64,000 nucleotides of DNA, taken from contig JAESUZ010003088.1 in NCBI GenBank assembly GCA_017311185.1, positions 682,001 through 746,000 on the forward strand, in the 5' to 3' direction. The notes below the pieces were generated by a model. That model saw only the letters and a program-made list of their open reading frames with translations. It searched no databases and was not told where the DNA came from. Both the position numbers and the translations under genes were made by a program. Positions 48,850 through 60,400 of the stretch are shown here, one piece after another (position 1 is the first letter of the stretch; the number at the start of each line of letters is the position of its first letter). The stretch is from Proteles cristata cristata. Lineage: Eukaryota > Chordata > Mammalia > Carnivora > Hyaenidae.

Positions 48850-49330
48850 ATATCATTCAGCCACAAAAAAGGAGGAAATTTTACAAATTGTAAAAATATG
48901 GATGGACCTTGACTGCACTTTGCCAAGTGAAATAAATCAGAGAAAGACAAACATCATATGGCCTCACTTATATGTGGAATCTAAAGAAAAGGAGAAAGAA
49001 AGGGAAAGAAAGAGAACTAATGGATACAGAGAAAAGATTGGTAGTTGCCAGAGGTTGGGGATTGTGAGGGTGAACAAAAATGGGTGAAAGTCATTAAAAG
49101 GTACAGGCTTCCAGTTATAAAATAAATAAGCCCCTGGGATGGTACGTACAACATGGTGACTATAGTTAATAACATGGTATTGCATATTTGAAATAGATAA
49201 AAGTTCTCATAAGAAAAAAATTGTAACTATGTGTGGGGATAGATTTCTATAAATTACACTATACACACATATATCAAATCATTATATTGTACATTTAAAA
49301 TAATGTCAATTATAGCTCAAAGAAAAAAAA
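48120..49330 (+). mobile_element. L1M-type LINE-1 3' fragment, interrupted by (TG)n
   Basis: Reads as the ORF2 C-terminal region and 3'UTR of an older L1: 'AAGCTTCTGCACAGCAAAGG', 'ATATTTGCAAATCATGAATC', 'TTGTTCACTGTTGGCGGGAA', 'AATTCCACTTCTAGGTATTT', then 'GACTATAGTTAATAACATGG' and 'ATTGTACATTTAAAATAATG'. Frames are scrambled. 5'-truncated, as expected for L1. Confidence 0.9.
48799..48847 (+). repeat. (TG)24 microsatellite inside L1M
   Basis: About 49 bp of pure GT expanded at a point where related L1s carry a short TATATGTGT-like stretch. His/Thr-repeat frames on the minus strand come from this tract. Confidence 0.95.
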
Positions 49331-49391
49331 TCTAGTAAGCTTGGAAGAACGGTATTCAAGCATGACTTGTTTTTAAGAAAAGCCACCCTGG

Positions 49392-49628
49392 GGGCGCCTG
49401 GGTGGCTTAGTAGGTTAAGCGTCCGACTTTCGACTTTCGCTTAGGTCGTGATCTCGCGGTTCTTGAGTTCGAGCCCTGCATCGGGCTTTGTGCTAACTGC
49501 CAGCTCAGAGCCTGGAGCCTGTTTCAGTCTGTGACTCCCTCTCTCTCTGACTCTCCCCTGCTCACGCTGTCTCTCTCTCTCCTAGAAATAAATTAAAAAA
49601 AAAAAAAACATTAAAAAAAAAAAGAAGA
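49392..49628 (+). mobile_element. SINEC, complete
   Basis: Head GGGCGCCTGGGTGGCTTAG, with an extra CGACTTT repeat (CGACTTTCGACTTTCG), CT-rich stretch and two A runs. Duplication AAGAAAAGCCACCCTGG at 49375-49391 with a copy at 49629-49645 differing at two sites. Confidence 0.95.
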
Positions 49629-49645
49629 AAGAAAATCCATCCTGG

Positions 49646-52219
49646 TGCTCTCCGCTTTTACTTCTCAGGGATAATTTGGGATAAAACTGACTCAGATTTA
49701 TCATATAAGCCATGAACAGAGAGATAGATAAATGAACTTGTCTTAGAGTTCTAGAGTCTTCCCCCAAAGCAAAAGATATTGCATAATTCTCTCTATCCTT
49801 GAATATGAAAATGAAGATATATTGCCTAAAATAGGTTTTCAAAAGCCCAAATTAGATACCCGCATTCCTGAAGACCAACAGGAAAGATCAAGTACTATAT
49901 AAAATCTGTATAGAAATGAAGGTGAAATGAAAAGTAGAATGGATTCCTAGGTTAGCAAACAGCCACCATGTACAATAGCCTAAGTCCCATACCAGAAAAT
50001 TCTCCGGAATTGTTTCAGTTTACTCAGTGATACGTAAAGTTAGAATCCCCTTGAAACATTTTGAACATGCTGAAAAAAAATCTCAAAAACTGGAGCAAGT
50101 GATTTCTTTATCTTTGAAAACTAATATCTAATTGCCTCATTTATCCATTTCACTTTAGATATGCTGATACAGCCTTCAAAAACTTTTCCAACCATGAGAA
50201 AAATCTCAATTCTATTACTACTGAATTTTTTATATAGGCTTCAGTTGCCTAAGGCTAGATAGAGGTTTGAAGCAGCTTTCTTAAGTAAAAATGTAAATTT
50301 AAATCTAAGTTTTTACTGTTTCCACATTTCTCTTTAGGAAATAAATGTAATGTTCATTCCACTGAGAATTTAATAAGTATTCTAAGAGGCCACCTAAAAC
50401 AAAATCAAAACCCAATATGCGGCAGTAATGGTTTTGAAGACAGTATTGGATGTTAGGCCAATAAAAAATGTCATTAATTTTGGAGTACCTATAATATTTT
50501 TCAGGAGCAGCCTTGACCAATTTGATAGGTAAAAACCTGCCTAAAAGAATATATGTAAAATCATATTAGTACTCATGAGATAATCATATTTATGAAACAG
50601 CCATTGAATCTGAGATTATTCATATATACTATTAAGGTCAATTCAAAGAGTTAGTGAAAGACTCTTTAAATGAACACTAGGATATCCTATCAAATCTGTA
50701 AAGTTTTTTAGCATTTCAATCAGTGATTCTTATTTGAAAAGGTGTCACTACCTATTCTGGGCTCAATTATCTTCTCTTGGGATTTTGCAAGTGGGTTTTG
50801 TTTGTTTTGTTTTGTGTTATTTAAGCAATGAAGTGTAAGCTGTAAATTACCATTGAGCACACGACCCCTTTCAGCTGCATAGAGTTCAGCCACATGGCCT
50901 TTGGTCTGCAGTGGATGGACAGAAAACTTTTCTGTCTTGCTCAGCTTGCTTTTTCAATTATTATTCGTTAAAGGAAGCACACAATTCCTGAGTTACAGTA
51001 GTTTCTGTCTGATACATTTGGACAATTTTTAAAAATTTTTTATTTTCCTGGATAATATCATATGGGTCCATTAAATTTGGCTCTGTTTATAAAAATAAAT
51101 CTCCTTGCAAAAGGCCACAGAGAATACAAGGGGTTATAATTCTCATAAAGATGGGACTCCCATGCCTTCTTTGATTTAAGAGACTCATCTTAGCTCACAG
51201 AGGCCTACTGGCTCAGAAATTCTTCCTTTCCCTTTGTCATCTCCCCCACCTCTACGTGCTCTACTACGAAATGCAACGACATGCCTGATCTCAGGTCTAA
51301 GAGCACATCCAAATGGTTCCTACTTAAGCATGGATAGCTTTAAACTGAGATACCTTTATTAATAGGGGTGTTAAGAGTTCTTTTACTTAAAAAAAAAAAA
51401 AAACTACAAATGCTAAATTTAGAGAATCTATGTCTATGGTAAAGACTCCTAAGGAGAAATGTATGGGCTTTGAGACTTATACTTCCCACTATAGAAATAA
51501 TTTTACATAAGCAAAAGGGAACAAAATTAAAGATCAGAAATTCCCTTAAGAGGAAAGAGAAGAAAGAGTTTGCAAAACAGATTAGAGAAGGAGCAGGAGA
51601 AGAACATCAAGAGCAGGTGGAGTATGGTTAGGGCATAGAGAGGCACACTAATTTCAGAGACAATTGAGGGGAGTGTTGTTACATTTTGAATATATCTGAA
51701 TCTCGGGTATTGTTGGAATCCTAGAAATAAGCACTTATCCCAGAAGGGGAAGCTCATAATTTATATAAACTAGCAAAATATCAAAAGGGTGGTTAACCTG
51801 TCATTAACAGTCTAACAGGCTAACAAACTGTACGCCACAAGATTCTAAGTAAAAGAGTATCTAAACGTATTAGGTATTATTTGTAGACTTCAATAATTCA
51901 AAGAAGCAAGGAAACCAACTGCTCTTTAGTAGTATTCAACTAGAACCATAAGAGAAAAGAAGGGTCATTACTCTCAGACTTAAAAGAGTCAGATCAGTAA
52001 GCGAATCACGCATTCTCCTAAGTGGAGACAGAGACGAGTGAATAGTTTTGATACCTATTTGGAAATAGATGCTAATGAACTCTGTGTGGGGAAGCTGGGG
52101 GTCCTGACTTGTAGGGTTTGGCTTGGACTGCTCTGTGCATGCTGCTACCATTTCTGATACAGGGATAAGGCAGTAAAACCATGAGCTCCATCATGAACAT
52201 TTCAAATTTGAAATGTATA
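49646..52219. other. Unique AT-rich sequence
   Basis: No SINE, gene or clear ancient repeat. Frames at 50305-50520, 51527-51757 and 51936-52151 (all minus) have no domain. Confidence 0.4.
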
Positions 52220-52640
52220 ATAGATATTTATTGGAGATATCAAGCAACATTTTATTACTCTAAGGCAAAGTAAAGATGACAGATAATCTGGAGTAATCAA
52301 CAAGTAGAAAAATTTTAAATGATCAGGATGAATGAGATCACAGAGGACAAGCTTAGAAGCAACATTGCTTTTTCAGCATTTGAAGATAGGGTAAGAAATA
52401 GGGAGCCATTGAAGAAGAGGTAGGCAAAAAAGGAGACCATGGTGGCATAAGAACAAATAAAAGGGAGTTGTGTTTTTTTTTAATTTTCAGGAGGAAATGA
52501 TCAATTGTATCAAACACTACTGAGAGACTGATTATGATGACGAGAAGACATAGAGATTATTGCTGACCTAGAGGCTTCAGTGGAATTTTAGGGAGGAAAT
52601 CAAGACCCAAAGGATGTAAAAAATAAATTACAGGTTATAA
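52220..52640 (+). mobile_element. Ancient repeat fragment (related to 24595 and 46190)
   Basis: 'GGGAGCCATTGAAGAAGAGG', 'AGGAAATGATCAATTGTATC', 'GAGACTGATTATGATGACGA' and 'AGGCTTCAGTGGAATTTTAG' follow a remembered mammalian repeat in order. Name unknown. Confidence 0.4.
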
Positions 52641-55276
52641 AGTGGGGCATAAAGGTAAACATCTCATTTACAGAGTTTGTGAGTATTGCAAAATAAATGT
52701 ATCAGCAATCAGAGATTATGAGGTAAAGGAAATTTTTAAGATGGGAGATATTAAAGCATAGTATAAGAATATAGTGTGAAGATATGAAGGAATTACTCTG
52801 CTATCTTCAAATTTTTTATGAAGATTCAACAACAAAAAAAAAAACAGTGTGAATTTAGCTGTAGCTGATTGAAAAAGAAATAAACACATTTACCAAGTGA
52901 GGCTCACCGATTACCACTCAGAGAATCTGGAAGTGGGATACTGAAGCACCAAATTATGAATCCATAAAGCTTGGGTGTACTTCCTAGCCTCACACTGCAA
53001 TACTGAAGTCTTATTCCAGATCTCGCTGTTTTGTTTCAATGAATTCCTCTATCAAAGATCACTAAGAACACAAAGCTAACCCTCCCTGAAAATTTCAAAA
53101 TCTATAATATGTTCCTTTTACATTGTGAATATGCAATGAAAAGTCAAAACTACCATGTGCCCTAATGTATCTAGCCATAAATTAATTGTTGAAGAATATT
53201 TCAGGGGATTGACTAGTGATCATATGAAAACAACTTACATTATCTGGCTTTTTTTTTTTTTTTCAAATTACTTGGAGGTTCATCTCTGTATTTTACTTCT
53301 GGGTTTGCTTCATTCTGGTTATACCTCATTCTTTTCCTCCTCTTCTACCTATTTCACCCAAACTCCATATTCAAACCTGTGCTTTCTCACCAATTGCTTT
53401 GGGAGACTGAGAAACCACTCAGATTTACACATGAGGTGACAGTTTCATGGTCTTTCACCAGCCTTCTCATTCATGTTCTGGGAAGTTTCACCTAAAAATA
53501 CTTATACCAATTTTTGAAAATCTAAGTAATAACTATATTTTCTTTAATATATAATGGAAGAAATTATAAAAGAAAATAATCTTCTAAATCAATACTATTT
53601 CCAGTTTTCTTGAATCAGAGACTATCTATCCCCTATTATACAACCTCAGAATGCTTTATTTTCATAGCTTTCAGAAGCTTGGAATGCTATAAATACAATA
53701 CATGCCTAACACTAATTTCTTTTAACTGTGAGGTGGCATTTGGCTTTGTACACATAGCGACATGTTTCCATTTTAATGATGTTTGAATTTAGCATAGGGG
53801 TTGGATTCTCTTTCAGATCCACTACATTGAAATTCCACCTGCTTACCCACATCTCTTACTAAAAATTAAACGCAATGCTCATGGTTAGGAAAAATCAGTC
53901 AAGGACTTCCTAAGCATACTTTTTGGCACTTGTATTTATATCAAACACTTGTGGCAATGACACATGTTCTGCACTTCAAATCAGAAAGCCTAGCTAATAC
54001 AGACCGTTTTCACAATGGCTATGTCTGCCCTCCTTCATTAATATCTAATTCGGTAAGAAAAAGGCTGACTTCAATTTATCTGAAACAATTCTGAATGTAT
54101 TTTAGAAGTTTAGGACTTAGTTTCTGAATTTTAAAAATCATGCTTTATTGGAAAAATAAAGGATTAAACTCAAAAGATAAGACTGACTTTGATCTTCAAA
54201 GCCAAGCTATATGCTTGCTATGTAAGGCTTGCAAGAAACTATGAGCACCTTCTCAAATCTGCCTGGTATATAACTAGCCCTTAATAGACTTGCAGATTGC
54301 TGTTTACAACACAAACAAGGCTTTTGGATAAATTGATTGATTGAAATTAAAATGTGTAGCATACTGTTCAGCAAGGCAAATAAGCAAATATTAGAAAATA
54401 TGGTAAAATATAAGGACTAATTTTAGAAAAGAGAATGTTGCTTTTTGTAGGTGTGTTTATACTCATGTGACCTGCCTTCACACATGTGTCCCCTTACACA
54501 TGCACACATTCAACATAATCATAATATTTCAGACCCAGTTTGCTCTTCGAATATGAGATCCTCCCAACATTTCCCAATAGGCCTGTTCATCTTATCTAAT
54601 TCCTCGTTGACATAGCTAGAACTCATTTAATTTCAAGAGGTAAAAACTCAACACAAAGAGTTTAAAGTAAAACTAGAAATATGTTTTTGACTCATGTACC
54701 TGGGGAAGTCAGGAGTGAAGCTGGCATTAAATAATATCTGGAATCACCAACTTGATATATATCAGAAATGTTTCTCTTGCTTTCTCATGAATGCACACAA
54801 ACATTCTCACACATCTGATTTTTCTCTACACAGAGCTGTATTCTGTCTTGCTGCTGACAGGCTTTTTCTACATGGGTAGACAGTGGCTTCCAGAGGCTGT
54901 ATTTGCACATTGTTGTAATCATTTTCTCCATGCCTACCCATCTCCACCCCCAAATCCCTAGTTAGTGTTTGTATTGGATCAACTGGCTGGTGGGCACATG
55001 CATATTTCTGAAACAATCATTTTGGCCATGAGCATGAGATCCTCTCAGCCATGGTGTGAACCACCCTGACTTAAATACCTATTCTTGCAGCCAGAGCATG
55101 ATCTTACCTGTAGAAAGATGAGAAGTGAAAGTGATAAAGAAAACAGACATACGTTCATGACCAAAGTCATTATTTCTTCTTTTATGAAGCTATATAGTTC
55201 TCCAGTACTTATGACATCCATGTGCTCTATCCAGAAGATAACTGAATAATAATTAGGAATCATTATAATCACCACC
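52641..55276. other. Unique AT-rich sequence
   Basis: Nothing gene-like. Frames at 53155-53439 and 54694-54879 have no domain. A poly-T run lies near 53250-53264. Confidence 0.4.
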
Positions 55277-55277
55277 A

Positions 55278-55327
<50 letters not shown>
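55278..55327 (+). repeat. (CA)25 microsatellite
   Basis: Pure CA tract. The Cys/Val repeat frame on the minus strand is its translation. Confidence 0.95.
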
Positions 55328-55329
<2 letters not shown>

Positions 55330-55470
55330 ATTTCTTATTTCAGGGCAGTTGTACAAGATGTTTTTCACATTATCTTATGTAATTCTCTTCAAAACATTAT
55401 GAAATGGATTATTTATATAGGAGAAAATTGAAACTGTGTGAACCACTCAAACAATATAACCCAAATTTAT
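55330..55470 (-). mobile_element. Possible MIR fragment
   Basis: 'CACATTATCTTATGTAATTC', 'CATTATGAAATGGATTATT' and 'GAGAAAATTGAAACTG' match reverse-complement MIR loosely. Confidence 0.45.
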
Positions 55471-55541
55471 AAAGTGTATTCACCTTTAGACTATACAGCA
55501 GTAGGTAACATGGTGATTGTACAGCATAGATTTTAGGCCTC

Positions 55542-55750
55542 TGAGAAACTTAATACTAGAAATATTGATGGCATATAAGACAACAGCAAAAAATGAGCAA
55601 TATTCTAATGTAATTATCATTACATATAAGATTAAGTGGGTGAGAAACTTAATACTAGAGAAACTTAATAGTAGAAATATTGCTGGCATGTAAGACAACA
55701 CCAAAAAATGAGCAATATTCTAATGTAATTATCATTACATATAAAATTAG
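55542..55750 (+). repeat. Tandem duplication of a ~100-bp unit
   Basis: Copy 1 is 55542-55640 and copy 2 is 55641-55750; both start TGAGAAACTTAATACTAGA and end near ATTATCATTACATATAA. Copy 2 has an extra nested GAGAAACTTAATA duplication. Differences between copies are few (GATGG/GCTGG, ACAGCA/ACACCA), so the event is fairly recent. Confidence 0.95.
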
Positions 55751-56629
55751 GTTTCATTAAATGTTACTGAACCTGAAATGGTGACTCAGAAACAATCTTA
55801 TATTTTTCTCATGTAAACAAAGTCTGGGGGAGAAGGCACAGCTCATTGTTGGAACAATGACATCACAATCATCAGCGTTCCACCCATACTGTTGTGTTTC
55901 CTGTTCCAACATGACTATTCAGGACACAGCTGCCACATTCCAGTCATCAGAAAGATGCATAGGGAACAAGATAGGTGTGTCCCTCTCCCTTTAAAAACAC
56001 TTCCCAGATGTTGCACTTAATTCTTGTAGCCAGCACTTTAGCACATTGACACACTTAACTACAAGGAGGCTTATACATAGGATTAGGGTCTTTCTTCTAT
56101 TCAGTCATGTCCGTCACTACAAATCTGAGTTCTCTAATAGAAGAAGGGAAAGTGGATATGGGAGCAGGTGGCTAGGAGTTTCTACCAAGAACCCTCTTCT
56201 CCTTTCTTCTGCAATGTGTCACTGACATCTCTCATGGAGCACAACTATTACTGCCCTGGCCATGTTTCTTTATATAGTCAAAGGGCAAAATTCTCCACTA
56301 TTACATGTGGAGAGCATAAGACTTTTATTCGTGACTTATTAGAGTTATGCTATGCTTATTTCTAAATTTCAGAAAATGTCCTCTTTTTTAAAAACTCGCT
56401 AAGCTCTACATACTCTCTCAAATCTTACTTTAATGTATTCAACTGCAGTAAAAATAGATTTATCCTGTAGTAAATTACACTTAAAAATGGATGCAAGAGT
56501 ATTTATTCTCTGGCCTGTGTATGCTTTCGTTAATTTCCCCTTCCTTTATCAAGGAGTAGAGTCCATTTCCCATCCCCTTGAAATTGGGAAGGTCTTTTTT
56601 ACTGTTCTGATGAATAGACTACAATGGAA
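55751..56629. other. Unique sequence
   Basis: No gene recognised. The 122-codon frame starting at 56433 extends into the LTR-like repeat downstream and is not supported as coding. Confidence 0.4.
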
Positions 56630-57020
56630 GCAATATTGCAGATCTCATCATACTGGGTCACAAATAGCAGAAGAGCTTTCACCTGATTCCCTCCCTTTTG
56701 GAATGCTTGACCTTGGAACTCAGCAGTCATGCTGTGAGGAAGTCAAGTGGCCATATGGAAAGACCACATATCAGTGTCTGGCCACAGCCTTAGCTACTTG
56801 AATCAGCCAACAATCATCATCAATTAGAACAGTAAGCAGTGAGCCTTCCGATGGTTACTGGCTCCATCTTTGAGCCATCTCAGCTAATACACAGTGAATC
56901 TGAGCAATGCTCTTCTCACTGAGCCCTACCCAAAGTGCACATTAGTGAGCAAAATAGATGTTGTCATTAAGTCACTAAGTTTTGGGGTGGTTAGTTACAG
57001 AATATTAGATAACTAGAATA
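56630..57020 (+). mobile_element. MaLR-type (MLT1-like) LTR remnant
   Basis: 'CTTGGAACTCAGCAGTCATG', 'CTGTGAGGAAGTCAAGTGGC', 'CATATGGAAAGACCAC' and the end 'GTCACTAAGTTTTGGGGTGG' plus 'AGATAACTAGAATA' fit this LTR class well. Confidence 0.65.
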
Positions 57021-57422
57021 TACATACTCATAAAAGTTTAGCAACATTCCTATAAAAGTACACAAGTTGAGAAGTCATACAATGAAAATATGAAGAGTTA
57101 TATCATCCACCATCTCATTTTAAAGATAGGGAGATCCACAGGAAGTTCATTCAAGCAAGTTGCTTAAGGCTCTGAAATCATTTAGCATGGTGTGCTCAGG
57201 ACTCACTCCCCAAAACTCTAATACTTCCTGTGAACAATTTTTTTCATCACCTTATCATATTGGAAATACAATTTTAAATGTTGCCATCAGATTTATTCTG
57301 CTAGATATGAAAGAGAGCTCAGGGTCTCTTGACCCTGACTACATGATACAGTCACCTATAGTTCCTCTAGAATCACAGACTCCTCTGCACGACTGCAAGG
57401 CTACTGAATGGGAATCTCTATT

Positions 57423-57425
<3 letters not shown>
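57021..57425. other. Unique sequence
   Basis: A frame at 57160-57489 runs into the TG tract. No domain. Confidence 0.4.
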
Positions 57426-57473
<48 letters not shown>

Positions 57474-57484
57474 ACGCGCGTGCA
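57426..57484 (+). repeat. (TG)n plus CG-rich palindrome, Z-DNA-prone
   Basis: About 45 bp of TG followed by GCGCACGCGCGTGCAC, an alternating purine-pyrimidine stretch that includes the perfect 12-bp palindrome GCACGCGCGTGC. CpG-rich alternation is rare in this AT-rich region. Confidence 0.9.
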
Positions 57485-58089
57485 CATAATGAGCAGACAC
57501 TGTTGAGACTTATTGGTATTGATCATGTTCCCTGGAGGGATATTCCTTTATAATAGAAAATTGCAGGTAAGAAATATTTCATACATTCAACTCTGGATCT
57601 GTCCTCAGACCCCATTGCTTTTATTTATATAAAACAAAGCAGAATATCAACAAACTACATTTAACAAAAAATACAAATAGCAGGCATTATTAGATAAAAA
57701 CTAAGAGGACAGTTGTTTCAGCATATAATTCTTTTCTATACTACATGTTTCTAGGATTCTTCTGTGCATGAGTTCTTAACTGGATCATTCAATTGGAAAT
57801 GCTAGTCAGAAACTATGCTTGACAATGGGATTTCTAAAAGGAAAAAGAGCTACTAGGTAAATGAGGAAAGTTTTCAGAAAGTTGATAATTCTGAATTCAT
57901 GTGATAAAGCCATAATAGCACTTACAGGCTGCCATGAGGCCACAGAACAAAGACCCTATTCCAACATAGAAGCACTTAGAAAAAATCATACAGGAGACAG
58001 TACCTGAGATGATTCTTAAAGGATCAATCATAAATGTTATCTGGAAAAGTAAGTTTGGACACATTATTTAAGAGGAGAATAGTATAGTG
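57485..58089. other. Unique AT-rich sequence
   Basis: Nothing identified. Confidence 0.4.
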
Positions 58090-58262
58090 CAGGGGTCAAT
58101 AAACCATGGCCCATGGGCCACATCTGGCTTACTACTTATGTTTATAAATATAGTTTTATTTAAGTACAGTTCTGCCCCACTGTTACAGCAGTATTTAGTA
58201 GTCACGACAGACTAAGACCCACAAAACCAGATATTTACTATATGGGCCTTTAGAGAAAAAGG
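58090..58262 (-). mobile_element. hAT-Charlie MITE (MER1-like)
   Basis: Starts CAGGGGTCAATAAACCATGG, then CCCATGGGCCACATCTGGC, GTTTATAAATATAGTTTTAT and ATATTTACTATATGGGCC. This is the MER1-type element, reverse orientation relative to the usual consensus. The right terminal repeat is lost. Confidence 0.7.
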
Positions 58263-58469
58263 TATAGAGAGATCTTTGATATAAAGAGAATAGTATCCAA
58301 AGTACCATGATATATTGGAGAAATTACAGTTCAGTGTAACGAAATATAAAATGTAAAGCCGACAAAAGAAGAGTTTTGAGTCTGAAATCCTAAGTAGGAG
58401 ACTTATGTCCTTAAGACAGAAGGCCTATGCTATGATGTTATGTTAATATGCTTGTATTTTATTCTTTGT

Positions 58470-58600
58470 GTCATAGAGAACAAATTATGAGTCTTAAGGA
58501 GAAGAGTGACATGGTCAGATTTCAGCAAGATTGCTCTGGTTGTACTGTGGAGGCATTTAAGAAATGCAAGATAGCAATTAAGGGCAATTAAGAAATGGGA
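58470..58600 (+). mobile_element. Ancient repeat fragment (related to 24595)
   Basis: 'AGGAGAAGAGTGACATGGTC', 'AGATTTCAGCAAGATTGCTC' and 'TGGTTGTACTGTGGAG' follow the same unnamed repeat. Confidence 0.45.
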
Positions 58601-58759
58601 TTTTCTTAGGACCTGAAATAGGACAAAGGGAAGAGTAGGGGGCGGATCTAGAGAAGCTCTTTAGTAAATAAAATTAGCAAAATTTGCTGAAACTCATCTG
58701 TCCTGATTTTGAAATCTGTCCTGCATATTTTTTTACTTTCCTCCATTCAAAACATGGAG

Positions 58760-59225
58760 CCTAATTATACTTCTCTTCAATGTTGAAAGGACTCCTTTCA
58801 ACAAAGAGAATGTGACAGAAGTGATGGTATGTGACTTCCCAGGCAAGGTCATAAAGAACTTGACTTCTACCTGACTCTCTCTTCACTCTAGAGGAAGCCA
58901 GCTACCCTGTCATAAGAATACTCCAGCAGTTTTAGGTCAGTTCTATGGGAAAGAAGATGAGGCCCCCTGCAAATAGCAACACCATTTTGCCAGCAATGGG
59001 AGTGAGACTCCTTGAAACCAGATCTGACAGCACCATGTAAGCTTTCAGTTGACTGAAGGGCAGACCAACATTTTAACTACATCCTCATGAGTGAGCCTGA
59101 AGCAGAATTCCTCAGCCAAGCTGCTTCTTGACTCCATGAAACAGTGAGAGCAATAAATATTTATTGTTGCTTTCAGCTACTGATTACAATGATAATTTAT
59201 TATGTAGCAATAAATAATCAATTTA
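58760..59225 (+). mobile_element. MaLR-type (MLT1-like) LTR remnant
   Basis: 'GTGACAGAAGTGATGGTATG', 'GACTTCCCAGGCAAGGTCAT', 'AGAGGAAGCCAGCTACCCTG', 'AGCCAAGCTGCTTCTTGACT' and the end 'TATGTAGCAATAAATAATC' keep the LTR phrase order. No retroviral gene beside it. Confidence 0.65.
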
Positions 59226-60244
59226 TCATCATTGACTGAAATGGAAATGCAAAAGGAGAAAAAAATTGGGGCGGGGGGGTAAGACTATATACAGTATTGA
59301 CCAGGCTGATTTTGAAGGTTTTTTTTTCCCCCCAGAAATCCGAATGAACAAGCTGAGAAGGACTTAGATATTGTATCGTACCCTGACACTTGGAGACTGC
59401 CAGAGACCAAGCCAGTAGTCCTTGAGGTACCAATATGTTCTAAAGTACAGTTTCTAAACTCTCTTCAATGTAATTGCTATTTTGGTGAGGATATCTTCAT
59501 TTACAGCAAGCTGTTTCCTCTTACACTTTGCTTTGATGTCCACTGGTGTATAACATTTCCTAGTTCATCAAATAACTTATAAAAATGAAACATTTCTAAA
59601 ATGAAGGGAACTTGCAAAAATAAGGCTTTCGGCTTTCTGGCTTAGAGTCAGATACCTGGTAAAGAAACAAGGCTCTCAACCAACAACCAATGTACCCGGA
59701 AGCTAGAAAAGGTTTCCACTGAGAGCCCAGCTACAGACACTAGACACTATCAGTGAATCACAGGAATTCAAATCCCAGGTTTTGATAATAGTTTCCTTAG
59801 ATACTTTAAACAAATTCAAGTGAAATGCCCTCAAGGTGGAATTTGCTTGGATGTGTTCAACAGAGAGAACGAATGAGGTTGGTGAAATGTCCAAATATAT
59901 GCATAGCAAAGATAGGGAAAGACTCTATGCTGAATTCTTAGGCTCAGCTTCCTGCTTCTAGCACAAATATGTCCCTAGCCCCATGCTTTGAATGTCATCA
60001 GAAATGCTCTCTGCCACAATTGAGAGCATTGGAATAAAAATATGTAGTTATATACTTGTATATCATTAAGGAACATCTACAGAATATACTTACTCTAATG
60101 CATAGGAGATTAAATCTGGAAATCATAAAAAAATATGTATCTCAAATACCATAATGGACTCGAGAAAATGAAATGTCAAATAACACAATCTTAAAATTTT
60201 TATAATTTTAAGTCTTTAAAACAATGGACATGTTTAGCTCTTTG
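59226..60244. other. Unique sequence
   Basis: No gene or clear repeat. Frames at 59218-59433 and 59703-59909 (minus) have no domain. Confidence 0.4.
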
Positions 60245-60400
60245 TGTTTGTTTATTCAACAAACATTTAATAAGTCACCACTATTCCTGAAGCATCATGG
60301 TAGGGACTGAGGATATGAGGCTGATAACACAAAGTAATTCCTCTGGGTAGCAGATGATCTCAACAAACTGAAATATGTCACCTTTTGCTTTCATAAAAGA
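60245..60400 (-). mobile_element. L2 3' fragment, minus strand
   Basis: 'TTTATTCAACAAACATTTAA', 'GGTAGGGACTGAGGATATGA' and 'AATTCCTCTGGGTAGCAGAT' match the reverse complement of the L2 3' end. Confidence 0.6.

Noticed and set aside
48668..48950. Thr/His-repeat frames on the minus strand
   Set aside because: Produced by the (TG)n tract inside an L1M remnant.
55045..55368. Cys/Val-repeat frame on the minus strand
   Set aside because: Produced by the (CA)n tract.
56433..56801. 122-codon open frame as a gene
   Set aside because: Its second half is the MaLR-type LTR remnant, and no domain or splice context is visible.
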